A DNA stretch of 64,000 nucleotides from Stereocaulon alpinum. Its lineage: Eukaryota > Ascomycota > Lecanoromycetes > Lecanorales > Stereocaulaceae. Below the pieces are notes generated by a model. It worked only from the letters and a program-made list of their open reading frames with translations, was not told where the DNA came from and searched no databases. The stretch's first letter is position 1. Each line of letters starts with the position of its first letter. The translations under genes were made by a program, and so were the position numbers. Location of the stretch: positions 1 through 64,000 of the forward strand of contig JAEUBA010000056.1 in the NCBI GenBank assembly GCA_018257865.1, read 5' to 3'. Shown one piece after another: positions 12,511 to 23,800 of this stretch.

Positions 12511-13653
12511 CTTGACGAAGACGTGAAGGTCAAGGGGATTCAGTATGGTCTTAGTATGCCAGAAGTCCTTCTGTCCGGAAAGGCTATGCAGGCAAGAGCG
12601 CCTCACAAGGTTGGTCACTCCCACACCACGATTCCAGCAACAGGTGGTCGTATCCGCCACCAACTCCGTGAACAGCCCTCTTAGTGTTCTACTCTCTTTC
12701 TGCTTGTCGGAGGCTCGGCCAAGTGGCTGGAATACCCGATACAAACCAGATTGGGATCGAATCTGGGTTTGCCCTATAGTGGCGCATTTGGCGATTGCTA
12801 GGTGATCGACAGCTGGACAACGCTCATTACAATTCCGGTATGGGTGGGAGCAACAATCGGTGTAGAGTAGGTGAGAAGCAAAGTGACCAGGCAAAGGAGC
12901 AGCGAGTCACAGTGGCAAGACCCACTCGAAAGTCAGCCGCATAGGGCAGAAGCTCATCACCAAAGCGGTCGATGTGATAAGGGGCTGACGTTAGATCGGC
13001 AGGGCGAAGTGGGGGCCTAATGCAACATCGGCCGAAACGCGACAGCACAGGATTACTGTAGAACTACTCATATACCGTAATCTTGCCGGAAAAGACTGAT
13101 TACATAATCCCTCAGGATTTCTTACTCATGACTTGAATTCTAAGTCCATGCTTCAATAATAACAATGCCTAAAGTTGATGCCACGGTCCGTGATTCGTAA
13201 CCAACCAACAGGGGGTGACATGTGTCATCGTACCTCCGAGGTTTCCCCGAGGGACGCTCCAGGGGCTCCGGGGGGGCTTCGGAGGTTTAATGACTTATGT
13301 CACCCCCTGTTGAACAGTAACGGATTGTGAAAGAAATATTGGCTCCGATGCGGCACGGGGGGGCTAAGCCTTAGTAAACAGCCACCGTAAACCTAACCCT
13401 AAGACGCTTAGCGTCAGGCCTTCCATCTACGCCCCACAGGAACCTTTAATCTTACCGACAAATCACATCAGTAGTGCTGACATACTAAAGTTGGTGCGTA
13501 TTCTTGTCAGCTGAGTCTTGAAGATGCAAAGTCCACGGTCATTACAATGATTCCCCCCATGCCTGCAGTCTACGTCTTTAGATTCCCTTTGATGTTCATG
13601 CTTCTGCTTTTCGTACTCTGTTCTTCATCGTCGGCCTCCTTGTGACTGTCAAT
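12511..13653. other. Divergent intergenic region between NLR-like and S41 genes
   Basis: Shared upstream region of two divergently transcribed genes. It contains the fold-back element at 13206-13312. Downstream of that is a short cctaaccctaag motif near 13393, too short to call a telomere relic. The minus-strand frame continuing upstream to 12894 extends the NLR reading frame, but the family start lies at 12510. Confidence 0.6.
13206..13312. repeat. 107-bp fold-back element with long terminal inverted repeats (MITE-like)
   Basis: The left end CAACAGGGGGTGACAT followed by GTCAT is mirrored at the right end. The reverse complement of 13290-13312 reads CAACAGGGGGTGACAT, two mismatched bases, then GTCAT. 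The pairing resumes inward, with ACCTCCGAGG against ACCTCCGAAG, leaving a G/C-rich centre. The bases AAC flank both sides (13203-13205 and 13313-13315), a possible 3-bp target duplication. No coding potential. It could be a miniature transposon or another hairpin-forming element; no second copy was noticed in the window. Confidence 0.65.
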
Positions 13654-16600
13654 ATGGCGCTCACGCTCGTTCCATCGTCGTTGACTTCTTCTATGCTTTC
13701 CGTCATTCATTCGTTTCTGCTCGCATCATTTCTATTAGCGCTCCTCATTGACCCAACCAACGCGATTCCAAGAAGAATATTACCACGACAGAACTCAACC
13801 GATCAGCCATGTGCTCAGATCTTCAATTCGGATTGTAAAGCCTATCTGAGCTTCCGTGCAAGTTCGTCGACACTGACTTCATAAACAATAGATCAGCTGT
13901 TCACCGCTAAGCTCGCCTATGATTGCCTAATTAGTGCGCCTTTCAACGCAACCATTGCGCTTGAGTTCCTGGATTACTACAACGATACTCTACAATTCCA
14001 AAGTACGCTAGAACTGTTGAAGAATCCACCACCCAGCTATCAGCAACCGTCTCTTGATCTTCCGGCATCTCTACTTTCAATCAAGGAACGGGTGCACGCT
14101 GGAGCCTTCCAGAACGAGTATGAATTCGAAAGTGCTGTTCAGGAAGTTGTCTACGCCACTCATGACGCCCATGTCACGTTATCCGCCGGTATTCTGAGTG
14201 CTTTCATTTTCTTCAGTCCACTGAGAATCGTATCCGCTTCTACTGATGGTATTGCACTGCCAAAGATTTACATTGCAGGTTTGTTTTCTAGAGAGTGCCT
14301 TCCCGTAGATATGCTAAGAAGTTTCTAGATGACCTACTTGAGGCTATAGACCAGAACGTTGACTGGGTTCCCTCTGCGGTCTCCAGTATCAACGGCAACG
14401 ACACGGTCGAATTCTTGACACAATTCGCTGCCATCAATGGCCAGGGCAATATCGAACCTCACGGAGACTGGAACCAGCTGATGTCAAGCCCAGCTGGTGA
14501 CATCCAGTTTATCTACAGCACATTTGAAGGATCAAGCATTTTCTACCCAGGCGAAAACATCACATTCAATTTTGAAAACGGAACCACGACGCATAGCTTG
14601 CCATGGCTTGCATTTTATAGCGATCTAATCATCGACAACCCGCCTATTCTGAACTCGGGAGTGGATTTCTACAACTATTTCGTTCTTGGGGTATCTCCAT
14701 CTAATACCGCTGCCGCAGCGTCCTCATCGTCATCACCAGCAGCTGCAGCTACGTCGTCACCTCCACCTGCAGCTACAACTTCGGCATCGGCTTCTTCGGC
14801 AGCCGCATCAACCACGTCCGACGCTAGCGCTACTCAGTCTTCGTGGGATCTTGGCTACCCATCTCCCACATTCCCTCCCTTTCCAACGGATCCTGTTGTG
14901 GCACAGCCGAATCTCGGAGATCTCAACGGTGGGGTTGTGAGTGGCTACTTTTTGAATGATGGTGTGACTGCTGTGCTCAGTATACCGTCTTTCGATGTTA
15001 CGGCTGAGGCTGTCAAGACATTCTCGAGCACGATCGGGGATTTCCTCAACAAAAGCACGGCAGCCGGGCTCACAAGGTTCATAATAGATCTCCAAAGGAA
15101 CAAAGGCGGAAGCGATCTGTTGGCAACGGATGCTTTCAGACAGGTAGGTTGCGCTGAGCGCTTACTCCTAATCTTTGTCTGACCGATTTTCTAGTTCTTT
15201 CCATCAATCGACCCTTTCAGCGGCAGTCGACTCCGTGCGCATCCAACCGCGGACGCACTTGGAAATACATTGACAAGTTACTATACATCTCAGCCAATAG
15301 ATGACAGTGGCCTTTACGGAGCGCTATCAGCCGACGCATGGGTGGCAACGGTCTACTTGAACGCTGCGACAGGTCAAAATTTCACATCGTGGCCAGAGTT
15401 TTTTGGGCCTCACCCGTACAGCAACGACCTTTTCACAACGACGGTACGTATCTTAGATTTGTTCCATAGTAATTGCTAATCAATACGTTTGTAGCAACGC
15501 AACAATCTTTCGAGTATCATCTTCGACGAAAACGCCACAGGTGATGTGGCAACAGATGGAATCGTCGTATACGGCTTCGGAAACCGTTCAGCAACATCTG
15601 CTCAGCCTTACCCTGCTGAGCAGATCGTGATTGTAAGTAGCCTTTCTTCATGCATGCACAGATCGGTGGCTGACTGCCTCTAGCTCACAGATGCTTCCTG
15701 TTCCTCGGCATGTGCGACTTTCGTAGAGCTGATGCACCACCAAGCCGGAGTCCGCACAGTTGTCGCCGGCGGCAGACCTGAGCCAGGGCCAATGCAAGCC
15801 GTTGGGGGCAGCCGAGGTGCTGAGTCATATGACACTGTGACTCTTGACCTGGACATCGAATTTGCTGAGCTCGTTAATGCCAGCGTCGCTGACGTCTTGC
15901 CTGATCGCACATCAGGGAATTACTTGATAGCATCATTCAACCTGAAGGATGCTGTGCGCCAAGGCGAGGATCTCCCTCTGCAGTTTAATTATGAAGCTGC
16001 AACATGCAGAATCTTTTATACAACACGCACGGTCTACAACTATCTCAATCTATGGAACTATGTGGTGGATGCCATCTGGAGGAACCCGTCCCTCTGCATC
16101 GCAGGTTCCGCAAACGGTACATCGATCGAGACCAGTACTAACACCACCGGCCCAGCCATCAACGACAAAGCCGTCGTGGCCGGCCCAGACGCTAACATCC
16201 CAGCCCTAATCCTATCAGGCCTCCAATCCGGCCCACAAGACCCAACCTACCGCCGCGCAAAACGAGACTCCACTCCACCACCTACCCCAACAACACCCGC
16301 CAACCTCCCTCTCCACCACGTTCTCAACGACGGTCTAATCAACGTATCCATCTGCGCCGCCTGCAACGGCAAAGGCTTCTCCTGCATGCCAGTCCCCAAA
16401 TGCATTCAAGGAACAATCAAAACCACAAAACAGTGCGTACGAACCTGCACGAAAACATCCAACCCCTGCAACAAGAATACGGAGTATTGCCAGTTCCCCG
16501 GTGCAGCGGGCTTCTGTCAGAATAACAACGACGCGAAACAGAACAACCAATGTAAGGCTCCGACGTCAAGTGCGCCGTCACAGCAGACGAGGGCCGTGGG

Positions 16601-16670
16601 CGGCGGTAATAATCAGCTGCCGTACGCGATAAAGGCAAGCAGGTTTCGGCAAGGGCCGGGTCGCGGATAA
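13654..16670 (+). CDS. Secreted S41-family (CPAF-like) serine peptidase with Cys-rich C-terminal tail
   Basis: Predicted extracellular serine protease of the fungal S41 family. Six exons: 13654-13834, 13892-14278, 14329-15143, 15195-15443, 15495-15632 and 15684-16670, giving 918 residues. A signal peptide is evident (LLASFLLALLI, then a PRRILPRQ processing-like site). Family blocks are AKLAYDCLISAPFNA, KNPPPSYQQP, FIIDLQRNKGGSDLLA and TDASCSSACATFVELM; the Ser in the last block is the likely nucleophile. A Ser/Ala/Thr-rich linker at about residues 316-360 interrupts the domain. Residues from about 812 to 885 carry eleven cysteines (CAACNGKGFSC through QNNQC), not usual for the family. The first intron is my choice: donor GTAAAG at 13835 with branch CTGAC. 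A 36-nt alternative from 13856 also keeps frame but is too short. Substrate is unknown. Confidence 0.85.
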
Positions 16671-18769
16671 AGTTTACTATTGAATGTTTAGCTGTCATAC
16701 TGTGTTATTAGGTATATACTGTACCGACGATGGCGGAGCGGACACTAATACCTTCGGGGTTATCAGGAAATAATAATAGTTTTCCTACTTGATTGTCTTG
16801 TGCCATATATACCAAATAATATCCCATCTATTGTTAAACAACCACCTCAACGCAAACTCGACACCTTACCAATACTCTACCTCGCCTTATAACTACCTCT
16901 CAACAACCCCTACATACCACAGTCTTCCCAGCACATTCCACAGTCACCTAGAAATCCACACCAACCACACAACTATATCAACCCATACTCCTCATTCCCT
17001 ATCCATCCATCCAACACCCAACCCCCTCCCAAAACCTCAGCACTAGCATCACCAAGATATAGACATACCCATCGAACAACACCTCAACCACCTTACCCCA
17101 TCACACCAACCCATCCCAAACTCTCCCCCTTAACTCTTACTCCCATACCTACCAACAAAGGTACCCTCTTACCTTTCCTCCCGCCCACTAGAGATCGCTA
17201 CGAGATTTATTTCCAGACAGCTTATCGGCGCTCGTCCTGGAAGATTTACTCGATATCTAGACTCAGCGGCGCATGTTCTAGCGGCGTTGGAGGGGTTGTT
17301 TGGGGACAGCGATTATGGGTTCGATATTATTAGGAGTAGGGTATGGGTGGGAGGTTTTGGGGCGATTTGGGAGGGTGGGGATGGGATGTTCGTATTTTAT
17401 GGGATGAAGGAGGTGAGGATGGTGATGGGGTTGGGTAGGGATGCGGTAAGGGTGGAGTGAGGGTAGAGCGCTGGAAGGGGAGGGTTGGAGGGGATTGGAT
17501 GAAGGGTCTTGGGTTTTGGTACGGAGATGTTGTGTAAAGATCGAGGGGGTTGTGGTCTGTTTTGTAGGGTCATAGTAAAGAGGCGGTGAAGATTTCTACT
17601 GTGAGAAACGTGACCTGGAAAGGAACCTAGGCTTGCTCTCGGAATGAGGAGTTCGGCCATCGATGGAACGATAAGGTACGGGCTATGTTGGTTGCAAGGA
17701 TTGTTTTAGGGGACCTGAGTTTGAAACTGATGGGATTACTCGAGACTTGAAACAGGAACGCACCGAATGCAGTCCTTTCCAACGAGGTTGCCGAAGATGT
17801 GACCAATACGTTCTTGCTATACTGCGATGCAAGGAAGTGGCTCAGCGCGGTCCTCTTGGCAGTCCTGGATAACTCAGCCTTGCGAGCTTGTAAAATGGAA
17901 CCGAGTGCTGCTCGAAGTACTCTGGGGATCGTGAATTAGATGTTTAAGAACAGGTAATGTCCCCAACATGAACGCTCCGAGTACATACTCCTTCCAGCTA
18001 TAAGAGTACGTACTCTCTCTTGCCCTCTAGCGAGATATGACCTCGATTAAAGCACTGTATCAGGTCACTTGGAGGTGTGCAGTTGCACAGTAGGATCTTC
18101 TACAACTCGGAAGGCGACTTGAAAGAGCGATGTCTTATTCAGCAGCCTTCAGGAAACCCTTGTCGTACATTTCCGTTCGTGCGCGACCACTTGGCAATGC
18201 ATTATGCAAGCCACAACGTATTACAGCTACGTCGGACAACAAGCCCGCTAGATCCCCGTCGCAGAGATGACAATAATTTCATCGAGCACCCAAGTATCTT
18301 GATGAGTCAGACTCGGTGATGCCCGGCTCGGTCTATTATTGGCATCCCGTGCACGCTAAATCTAAGCTGACTGCAGGACCCACGAAGATTTAGAGACTTT
18401 TGGGGAGGGCGGGAGAGGGGGGCAAAGGGAACCTGCCGTTGTCGTCTCTTTATCGCGACCTCAAGTCCCTCTCTTGGTATTACGTGTGGTGTGAACTACA
18501 CATCAAGATGTGGCTTGGGAGGGTCTGTGGTACCAGCATGTTGCAGATTTCTTGGGATGGGGTGTCATCGTTGCCGTACTCTGATCCGGCTTTTTGGTGC
18601 AATTATACCACCTGATGTTGTGTCCGCGTGCTTGATTACAAATGATATATATAGCAGACACGGTGGTCCTCTTCTTACTATTCAATAGTCTAGAAAATTT
18701 CTTAGATTCCATACTGAGCAACAGCCAAGTGAATCTCGTGAGCGCCCATTCTTACACTGCTTATCGGAG
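16671..18769. other. Long intergenic stretch with one unassigned open segment
   Basis: 16.8-17.16 kb is pyrimidine-rich on the plus strand. A plus-strand frame without a start codon is open from 17134 to 17460 (108 codons) and reads like protein (for example ISRQLIGARPGRFTRYLDSA and DYGFDIIRSRVWVGGFGAIW). It may be the last exon of an unrecognised gene or a decayed fragment; no family recognised. The rest, 17.5-18.77 kb, shows nothing. Confidence 0.4.
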
Positions 18770-20212
18770 ATGTACTCGCCGTACGCTCTCGTTGTCACAG
18801 GAATCATTTTACCACTTTTAGGTGTCATTGCTGTTTGCTTTCGATTTTACGCACGAATTAGCTCGAAGCACCCAATTGGCGTTGACGACTGGTTGATACT
18901 TGCGGCTTGTATCTTAGTCTGTGGAATGGGTGTGATGCAAATTGTTGGTATGAATTGTGACAGTGCTGGAGTACGAGCAGACAAGATTCATGCTGACATG
19001 ATTCCACTCGACAGATACTGAGTTTGGAGAACTTGGGAGAGATGGACAGACTATTGATCCAATGCGAAATCATATATCGCAAAAAGTTGGGCTAAATCAT
19101 ATCACCTTTCTGCGTCTCTATGCATGAAGTCGTACTCACCTTTGCTCTCAGGTCGATTATGCTATGGTGATCATTGAAAAGCCCGCCTATGGATTCATCA
19201 AACTTAGCGTCCTCCTCTTCTATCGTCGGATATTCGTCACTTCAACTTTTCGACTCATCAATAACATCATCATTGTTCTCATCTCATTATGGGCACTTTC
19301 CTTCTTTGTCGCGGAAATCCTACTTTGCGGCACGCACCCGAAAGACCAATGGGACAAAAGTCCCTTAACATGGCACTGCGCAGATCATTCGCTGATGCTG
19401 CTTTGGTTCGCTATAACGGACGTAATTGGCGATATCGCTGTTCTCGCCATGCCTTATCCCTGCATAATGAAGCTTCAGATGAGTCGAAGGACCAAGCTTA
19501 GTGTCAGTGGTGTTTTCTTGCTTGGTGCCTTGTGAGTGGAAGACATGGTGCTTCCTCTGGGGAAGTGCTAGCGAATGGATCTCGGCTCTGTCATCTGACT
19601 CCAAAACAGGGCGTTAGCTGCTGGCATCACTCGATTGGGCTTTGTGACCATAGCATTCACTAGTACGTTGGTTGAAGAGCGCATCCTATATCGATCTTCC
19701 CTGACATGGAGTTGTAGCGAGAAGCGTGAAGTATGATGCAGCAGGAAGACCAACGAGCGGTAAACCCTCTCTTCATCTGCGTTCGCAATGTCTTCTAAAC
19801 CTTTCCAGGTCTGTCATCGCCCCCATTCTTGTGGACGAACGTGGAGGTCTCTGTCGCCATTATAGCCGCTTGTCTTCCCACTCTAGCGCCATTCATACGT
19901 GAATTGCCTAGTTTGAGCGAAATAGCAATATCTTTCCGCCTCAAGTGCTCCCTGTATCCGAATAGGAAGCAGTCCAGGAAGATCATTCCACGCGGCGTGT
20001 ACAGATCGAGGAGCAAGGATGACGTAACCCTTGCTACGCGGCGTAGTCATTGGGAGACAAGCGACAAGCCTGGAAGCACCGTGGAAGACGGTATCGGGTC
20101 TTTGAATGACGTGGAAGACGGAATCGGATCTTTTAATGATGTGGAGATGTACATATCCTCCGAGGCTGCTGAGGGTCGTACGCAAGGTACTAGGGAATGG
20201 CTGAAAGGCTAA
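18770..20212 (+). CDS. Fungal rhodopsin-domain (SAT4-type) integral membrane protein
   Basis: Member of the large fungal family of seven-helix membrane proteins called rhodopsin-domain proteins, some linked to secondary metabolism or cell-surface sensing; function here is unknown. Six exons, 18770-18947, 19015-19085, 19152-19531, 19610-19662, 19718-19759 and 19809-20212, give 375 residues. Family features are RFYARISSKHPIGVDDWLIL after the first helix, KLSVLLFYRRIFVTSTFR, the PLTWHCADHSLMLLWFAITD block, and WTNVEVSVAIIAACLPTLAP near the last helix. The exon-2 donor (GTTGGG at 19086) is unusual, but the join QK-VDYAMVI fits the family. The cytoplasmic tail contains a perfect-phase 30-bp tandem duplication. 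Several exons are under 75 nt, so automatic models may miss them. Confidence 0.85.
20081..20140 (+). repeat. 30-bp tandem duplication inside the rhodopsin-domain gene
   Basis: Two adjacent 30-bp units (20081-20110 and 20111-20140) differ at four positions. They encode VEDGIGSLND and VEDGIGSFND in the hydrophilic C-terminal tail. The unit length keeps the frame, so copy number could vary between strains. Confidence 0.9.
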
Positions 20213-21094
20213 CGTAGTTACGGTAGTGCAGGTTCAGAGTCATGGAACGAAGTGCCCAGGCCCTAAGCAGCGGGGCGATATAATAAAGAAACCTAGATTA
20301 GCCTATCACGATATCAGATGATAATGATCCAGCGTGAAAGATTGCATGTTGAACGCAAGGGGTGGTCATTACCAACGCTGACGATGGCACTAGTCTATCT
20401 CAAGTCGTAGGCTTCCTGTATGGAATCCCAAAACAGTGAGTCCAAGCCTGTATATCTGTAAAGTCCAACTCTCGATGCGTCGACAATGACCTGAGTATCT
20501 GGATCTAAACCGTTCGTTGAACATATACCTGCTAGTACCAGCCGCACTCGATCTATAGACACATACCCACGAGGCCATAATTGATTAAGATAGAGTATAT
20601 CGGAGCGCTTATCGAGCGTGAAATCGCACAAACTCAGCGTATTAAGCAGGTGGAATGTATCCAATTGAGGTTTCTCAGAGTCTGGAGAGTGCTGAATGTC
20701 AAGTTGTTGAAGTTGGGAACAGTCCAATTGGATAGACTTGAGCCCGTCGAGGTTGAAGGAATCTGTTCTTCGTGTATCGGAAAGGGGTCAATTGGGTGGT
20801 GTATTATCAATTGACTGGCTGTTTCTTGGTACAGAAAGTGCGGAGATGACACGGTCGTAGCTCTGGAAAAGCTTGGACATGCGTCGGTCAATAGATCTCA
20901 GAGCTGTATACTGTAGAGACTAGCTTGCCTCAGGACTAAGTGGAGTCTAGACTTGTTGAATGGATTGATACCCTTCTCACTGGATCAAGGAAGTGATTCA
21001 GTGTATTTGGCTTTGCCGAGATTAACGAATACCATTCATAATTGTTATGGTTACACACCCGAGCAGTCTAGGCTAGATAATCTTTACAAAGGCC
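20213..21094. other. Intergenic around the decayed LRR-like gene
   Basis: Apart from the pseudogene at 20395-20880 I see no gene. 20.22-20.39 and 20.9-21.09 kb show only short chance frames. Confidence 0.5.
20395..20880 (-). pseudogene. Decayed gene, possibly F-box/leucine-rich type, one in-frame stop
   Basis: From ATG 20880 the frame reads MSKLFQSYDRVISALSVPRN, meets TGA at 20790-20788, and continues in the same frame to a stop at 20395. The downstream half is leucine-rich with regularly spaced IQLDCSQLQQLDI-like strands and LSLCDFTLDKRSD, as in LRR segments of fungal F-box proteins. I could not place an intron that removes the stop in phase (a GTCAAT to AACAG intron would shift frame). It is either a pseudogene or the end of a longer degraded gene. 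Family assignment is tentative. Confidence 0.5.
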
Positions 21095-23146
21095 TTATAA
21101 GACGCCAACCGGATATGCTTTGGGAATATTTGTTGTATCAGGTATAATGACTGGTACAGCCTGAAAGCTTTGCGCCTCCACGGCTTTCTCCGTAGACGAA
21201 GGTCTTCTCCTTACCCTCTTCACCTCCGCGATCATCTTCGCAATATTCAACAACTTACTCTCAGTCCACGGCATTCCCAAGATCTCCATACCGATCGGCA
21301 CGCCGAGTGGTGCATCGGTGGAGCTTGGGGAGAATCCAGCAGGGACAGTCACGACTGGGAAGCCAGTGAGAGCGGCTAAGATACCGTTACGACCTGATTG
21401 CGAGGCGGAACCGATCTTGACGACTAGATTGGCTTGCTCGGGATAGATGAGAGCATCTAGCGCGTTGGTCTTGAAAGTGCTCTCTAGGGCAGTGGTGAGG
21501 TTCTGGATCCCCAGCTTGACAGGTGCATAGGTGACGTTATTGGTAGAGGACACAAGAGCTGTGTTGACATAGGAGTACTCGCTCGGAATGACAAGGAATT
21601 TGCCGCTGGAGTACAACTCGGCTAAATTAGAGGGATGAACACCATGGAGAGACGGACGAGACAGGTAAGTATCCATCTCCTGACGATACTCAAACTTCTG
21701 GACGTCAAACGCACTGGAAATAGCACTGGATTTGTATATGCTCTCGTTGATGGGCACGACTGTGGCACCAGCAGTTGTAAGAGCATTGACCGTATCGTCC
21801 AGGACTTTGTTGACCGGACTCGTCTCATCTACAAACCTCAGGGTCAGTAACCGCTTGAGAGGAGAAAATTGGTAATTAAGATGCAGAGTTCGATACGAAA
21901 GTCAGGCTACAGTTGGGTGCTTAGGCATGGATCTTGTGCCAAAGACTTTAATTCAGCAGGACTATCACTTGGAAACCAGCCGGAAATTGAATGGAGTACC
22001 AAGACTCCTGCAGAGTGTATCTCGCGCCCAACAATATGCTTCGGGCGGTGGTAGGGAATCTAGGAGATAGCGATCTTAGAAAGTGAACTTACTACTGGCA
22101 GTGCGATTGAAAAAGCCTTCTATCAAGCCGAAACGCATGCCTTGGAGAGCCCCACCGTATAGTCCAGCCGAATAATCGTGGCCTACGGAGCTGCTTGGGA
22201 TTAAAGCGGTGACATTGTCACCAGGATCATAGCCTACACTGGCCATGACAGTGAGAGCAACCGCAAGGTCGTCCACATTGCGAGCAATTGGTCCGACAGC
22301 ATCCTGAGTATAAGCCACGGGCATGATGCCAGTCCTGGAGATTAGACCACGGGTGGGCCGAACACTGAATAAGCTGTTTGCGCTTGCTGGACTACGCAGT
22401 GAGTTGACCGTATCTGTGCCGGTGCCGAATACAGCGAAGGAGGCAGCGATGGCAGCTCCTGTGCCTCCACTGCACCACTACGAATTAGTGGCATCCTTTG
22501 AAAGACGATCTTGTATGTCGGAACGTGGCTCAGAAGACATGGCTCTTTCTTGCCTTCAAGACATTGTCATTTTCCGAATGTAGACAGAGAGAAACAAGCG
22601 AATGTGTCAAGAACTTGCTTACGAGCTGCCACCAGGTGTCCTGGTATGGTCGTATGGATTCAGCGTCTGTCCACCAAGTGAAGAGACACTGAGTCCCTCC
22701 AGTGCTAATTCATAAAGGTTGGTCTTCCCAAGTATGATAGCACCAGCATTCTCAAAAGCACTCACCACCGGTGCATCGATTGATGGTTGGGAGCCAGCAA
22801 GATCCAAGCATCCTCCAGTCGTGTTCATATCTTTGGTATCATAGTTATCTTTCAACAAGACTGGAATGCAGAAGAGAGCTCCAGTCCCATTGCCAGCAGC
22901 CAAGGCAAAGTCTTTCTCGTCTGCGAGTGAGAGGGCATTGGGGTTTAGCGTGATGATGGCATTGAGAGTTGGATTGTACGTGTCAATACGAGTGATGAAG
23001 GACTCGACGATCCCTCTGCAGGATGCGAGACCTCCATACAGGGCATTGTGGACGCCTTCGATAGTCGCTTCGCGGACATCGTAGCTGTCGAGTTGGGCCC
23101 GCGCGAAACTCGCTTGAAGGCCCAAGAGAAGGCCCAGAACCTGCAT
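21095..23146 (-). CDS. Secreted amidase (amidase signature family)
   Basis: Hydrolase of the amidase-signature superfamily, cleaving amide bonds with a Ser-cisSer-Lys triad. Three exons, 23146-22623, 22469-22093 and 21828-21095, give 544 residues. The Lys block is PVLLKDNYDTKDM. The glycine/serine signature PGGSS-GGTGAAIAASFAVFG is split exactly by intron 1; the acceptor GTGCAG at 22470-22472 restores it. RPTRGLISRTGI, DAVGPIARNVDDLA and FPVVTVPAGF are further family blocks. I chose ATG 23146 because it gives a clean signal peptide (MQVLGLLLGLQASFARA); an upstream in-frame ATG at 23209 would extend it by 21 residues. Predicted secreted or vacuolar. Actual substrate is not deducible. Confidence 0.88.
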
Positions 23147-23800
23147 GATAGGAGTTGTTAGATGCTGGACTGATTTAGAGAATGCAGTGCAGAGTTGAAA
23201 ACTGACCACCGACTAAGTATTTACTACCTAGTATCTTGGCTGCTGATCATTGGGATTGTAGAAATAAGCGGAAATGTTAAAACCTGTGCAAGGTTTGGCG
23301 ATAAGCCCTACTGCCTAAACCCCGGCTAAATATCTGGGCCTTATCTAGGCTCGCTAGGCTCGCTAGGGAAGGTCTACGGAGGTACCGGAAATAGATTGCT
23401 TCATTACGCCAATACTTCTGTCATTGATAAATAGCACTACATCGAACAATGTGAGAACCTTTGATGAATTAATGACTATTCGATGTGTTTTCATGGGTTC
23501 TCACTCACGCATGGAAGGAATGGAGATATCATAGGTGGCGAGCTTGCCACTGCTCCGCTAAACAAGGAAGACGTGAGCTGGAGGACGGAAGGGAAGAGTG
23601 GTCGAGAAGATTGATTTGCGGCAATTAGCTCATCTAGAGCCGATACCCAGCAAGTTCGTCTGAACACGAACAGATCAGCACCGCAAATGGACCATGCAGC
23701 AAGTTTGATGAGGTCTTCCTTCTCGGGTTCAAGGCCATTCTTGTGCTCAATATACACGCACCCGGCGCTCTGCCATCCCCCGAACCATCCCTCTATCTTT
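23147..23800. other. Intergenic between amidase and NAD(P)HX epimerase
   Basis: Contains a small duplication (aggctcgct twice, near 23347-23365) and otherwise nothing. The minus-strand open frame at 23491-23967 is out of frame with the epimerase it overlaps and resembles no family I know. Confidence 0.5.

Noticed and set aside
13390..13406. Telomere-like cctaaccctaag; similar short motifs near 30608 and 43078
   Set aside because: Each has at most two TTAGGG-type units, expected by chance in 64 kb; not enough for an interstitial telomere or chromosome end.
13856..13891. 36-nt intron in the S41 gene (GTGCAA to AATAG)
   Set aside because: Shorter than workable fungal introns; the 57-nt alternative from 13835 has a better donor and keeps phase.
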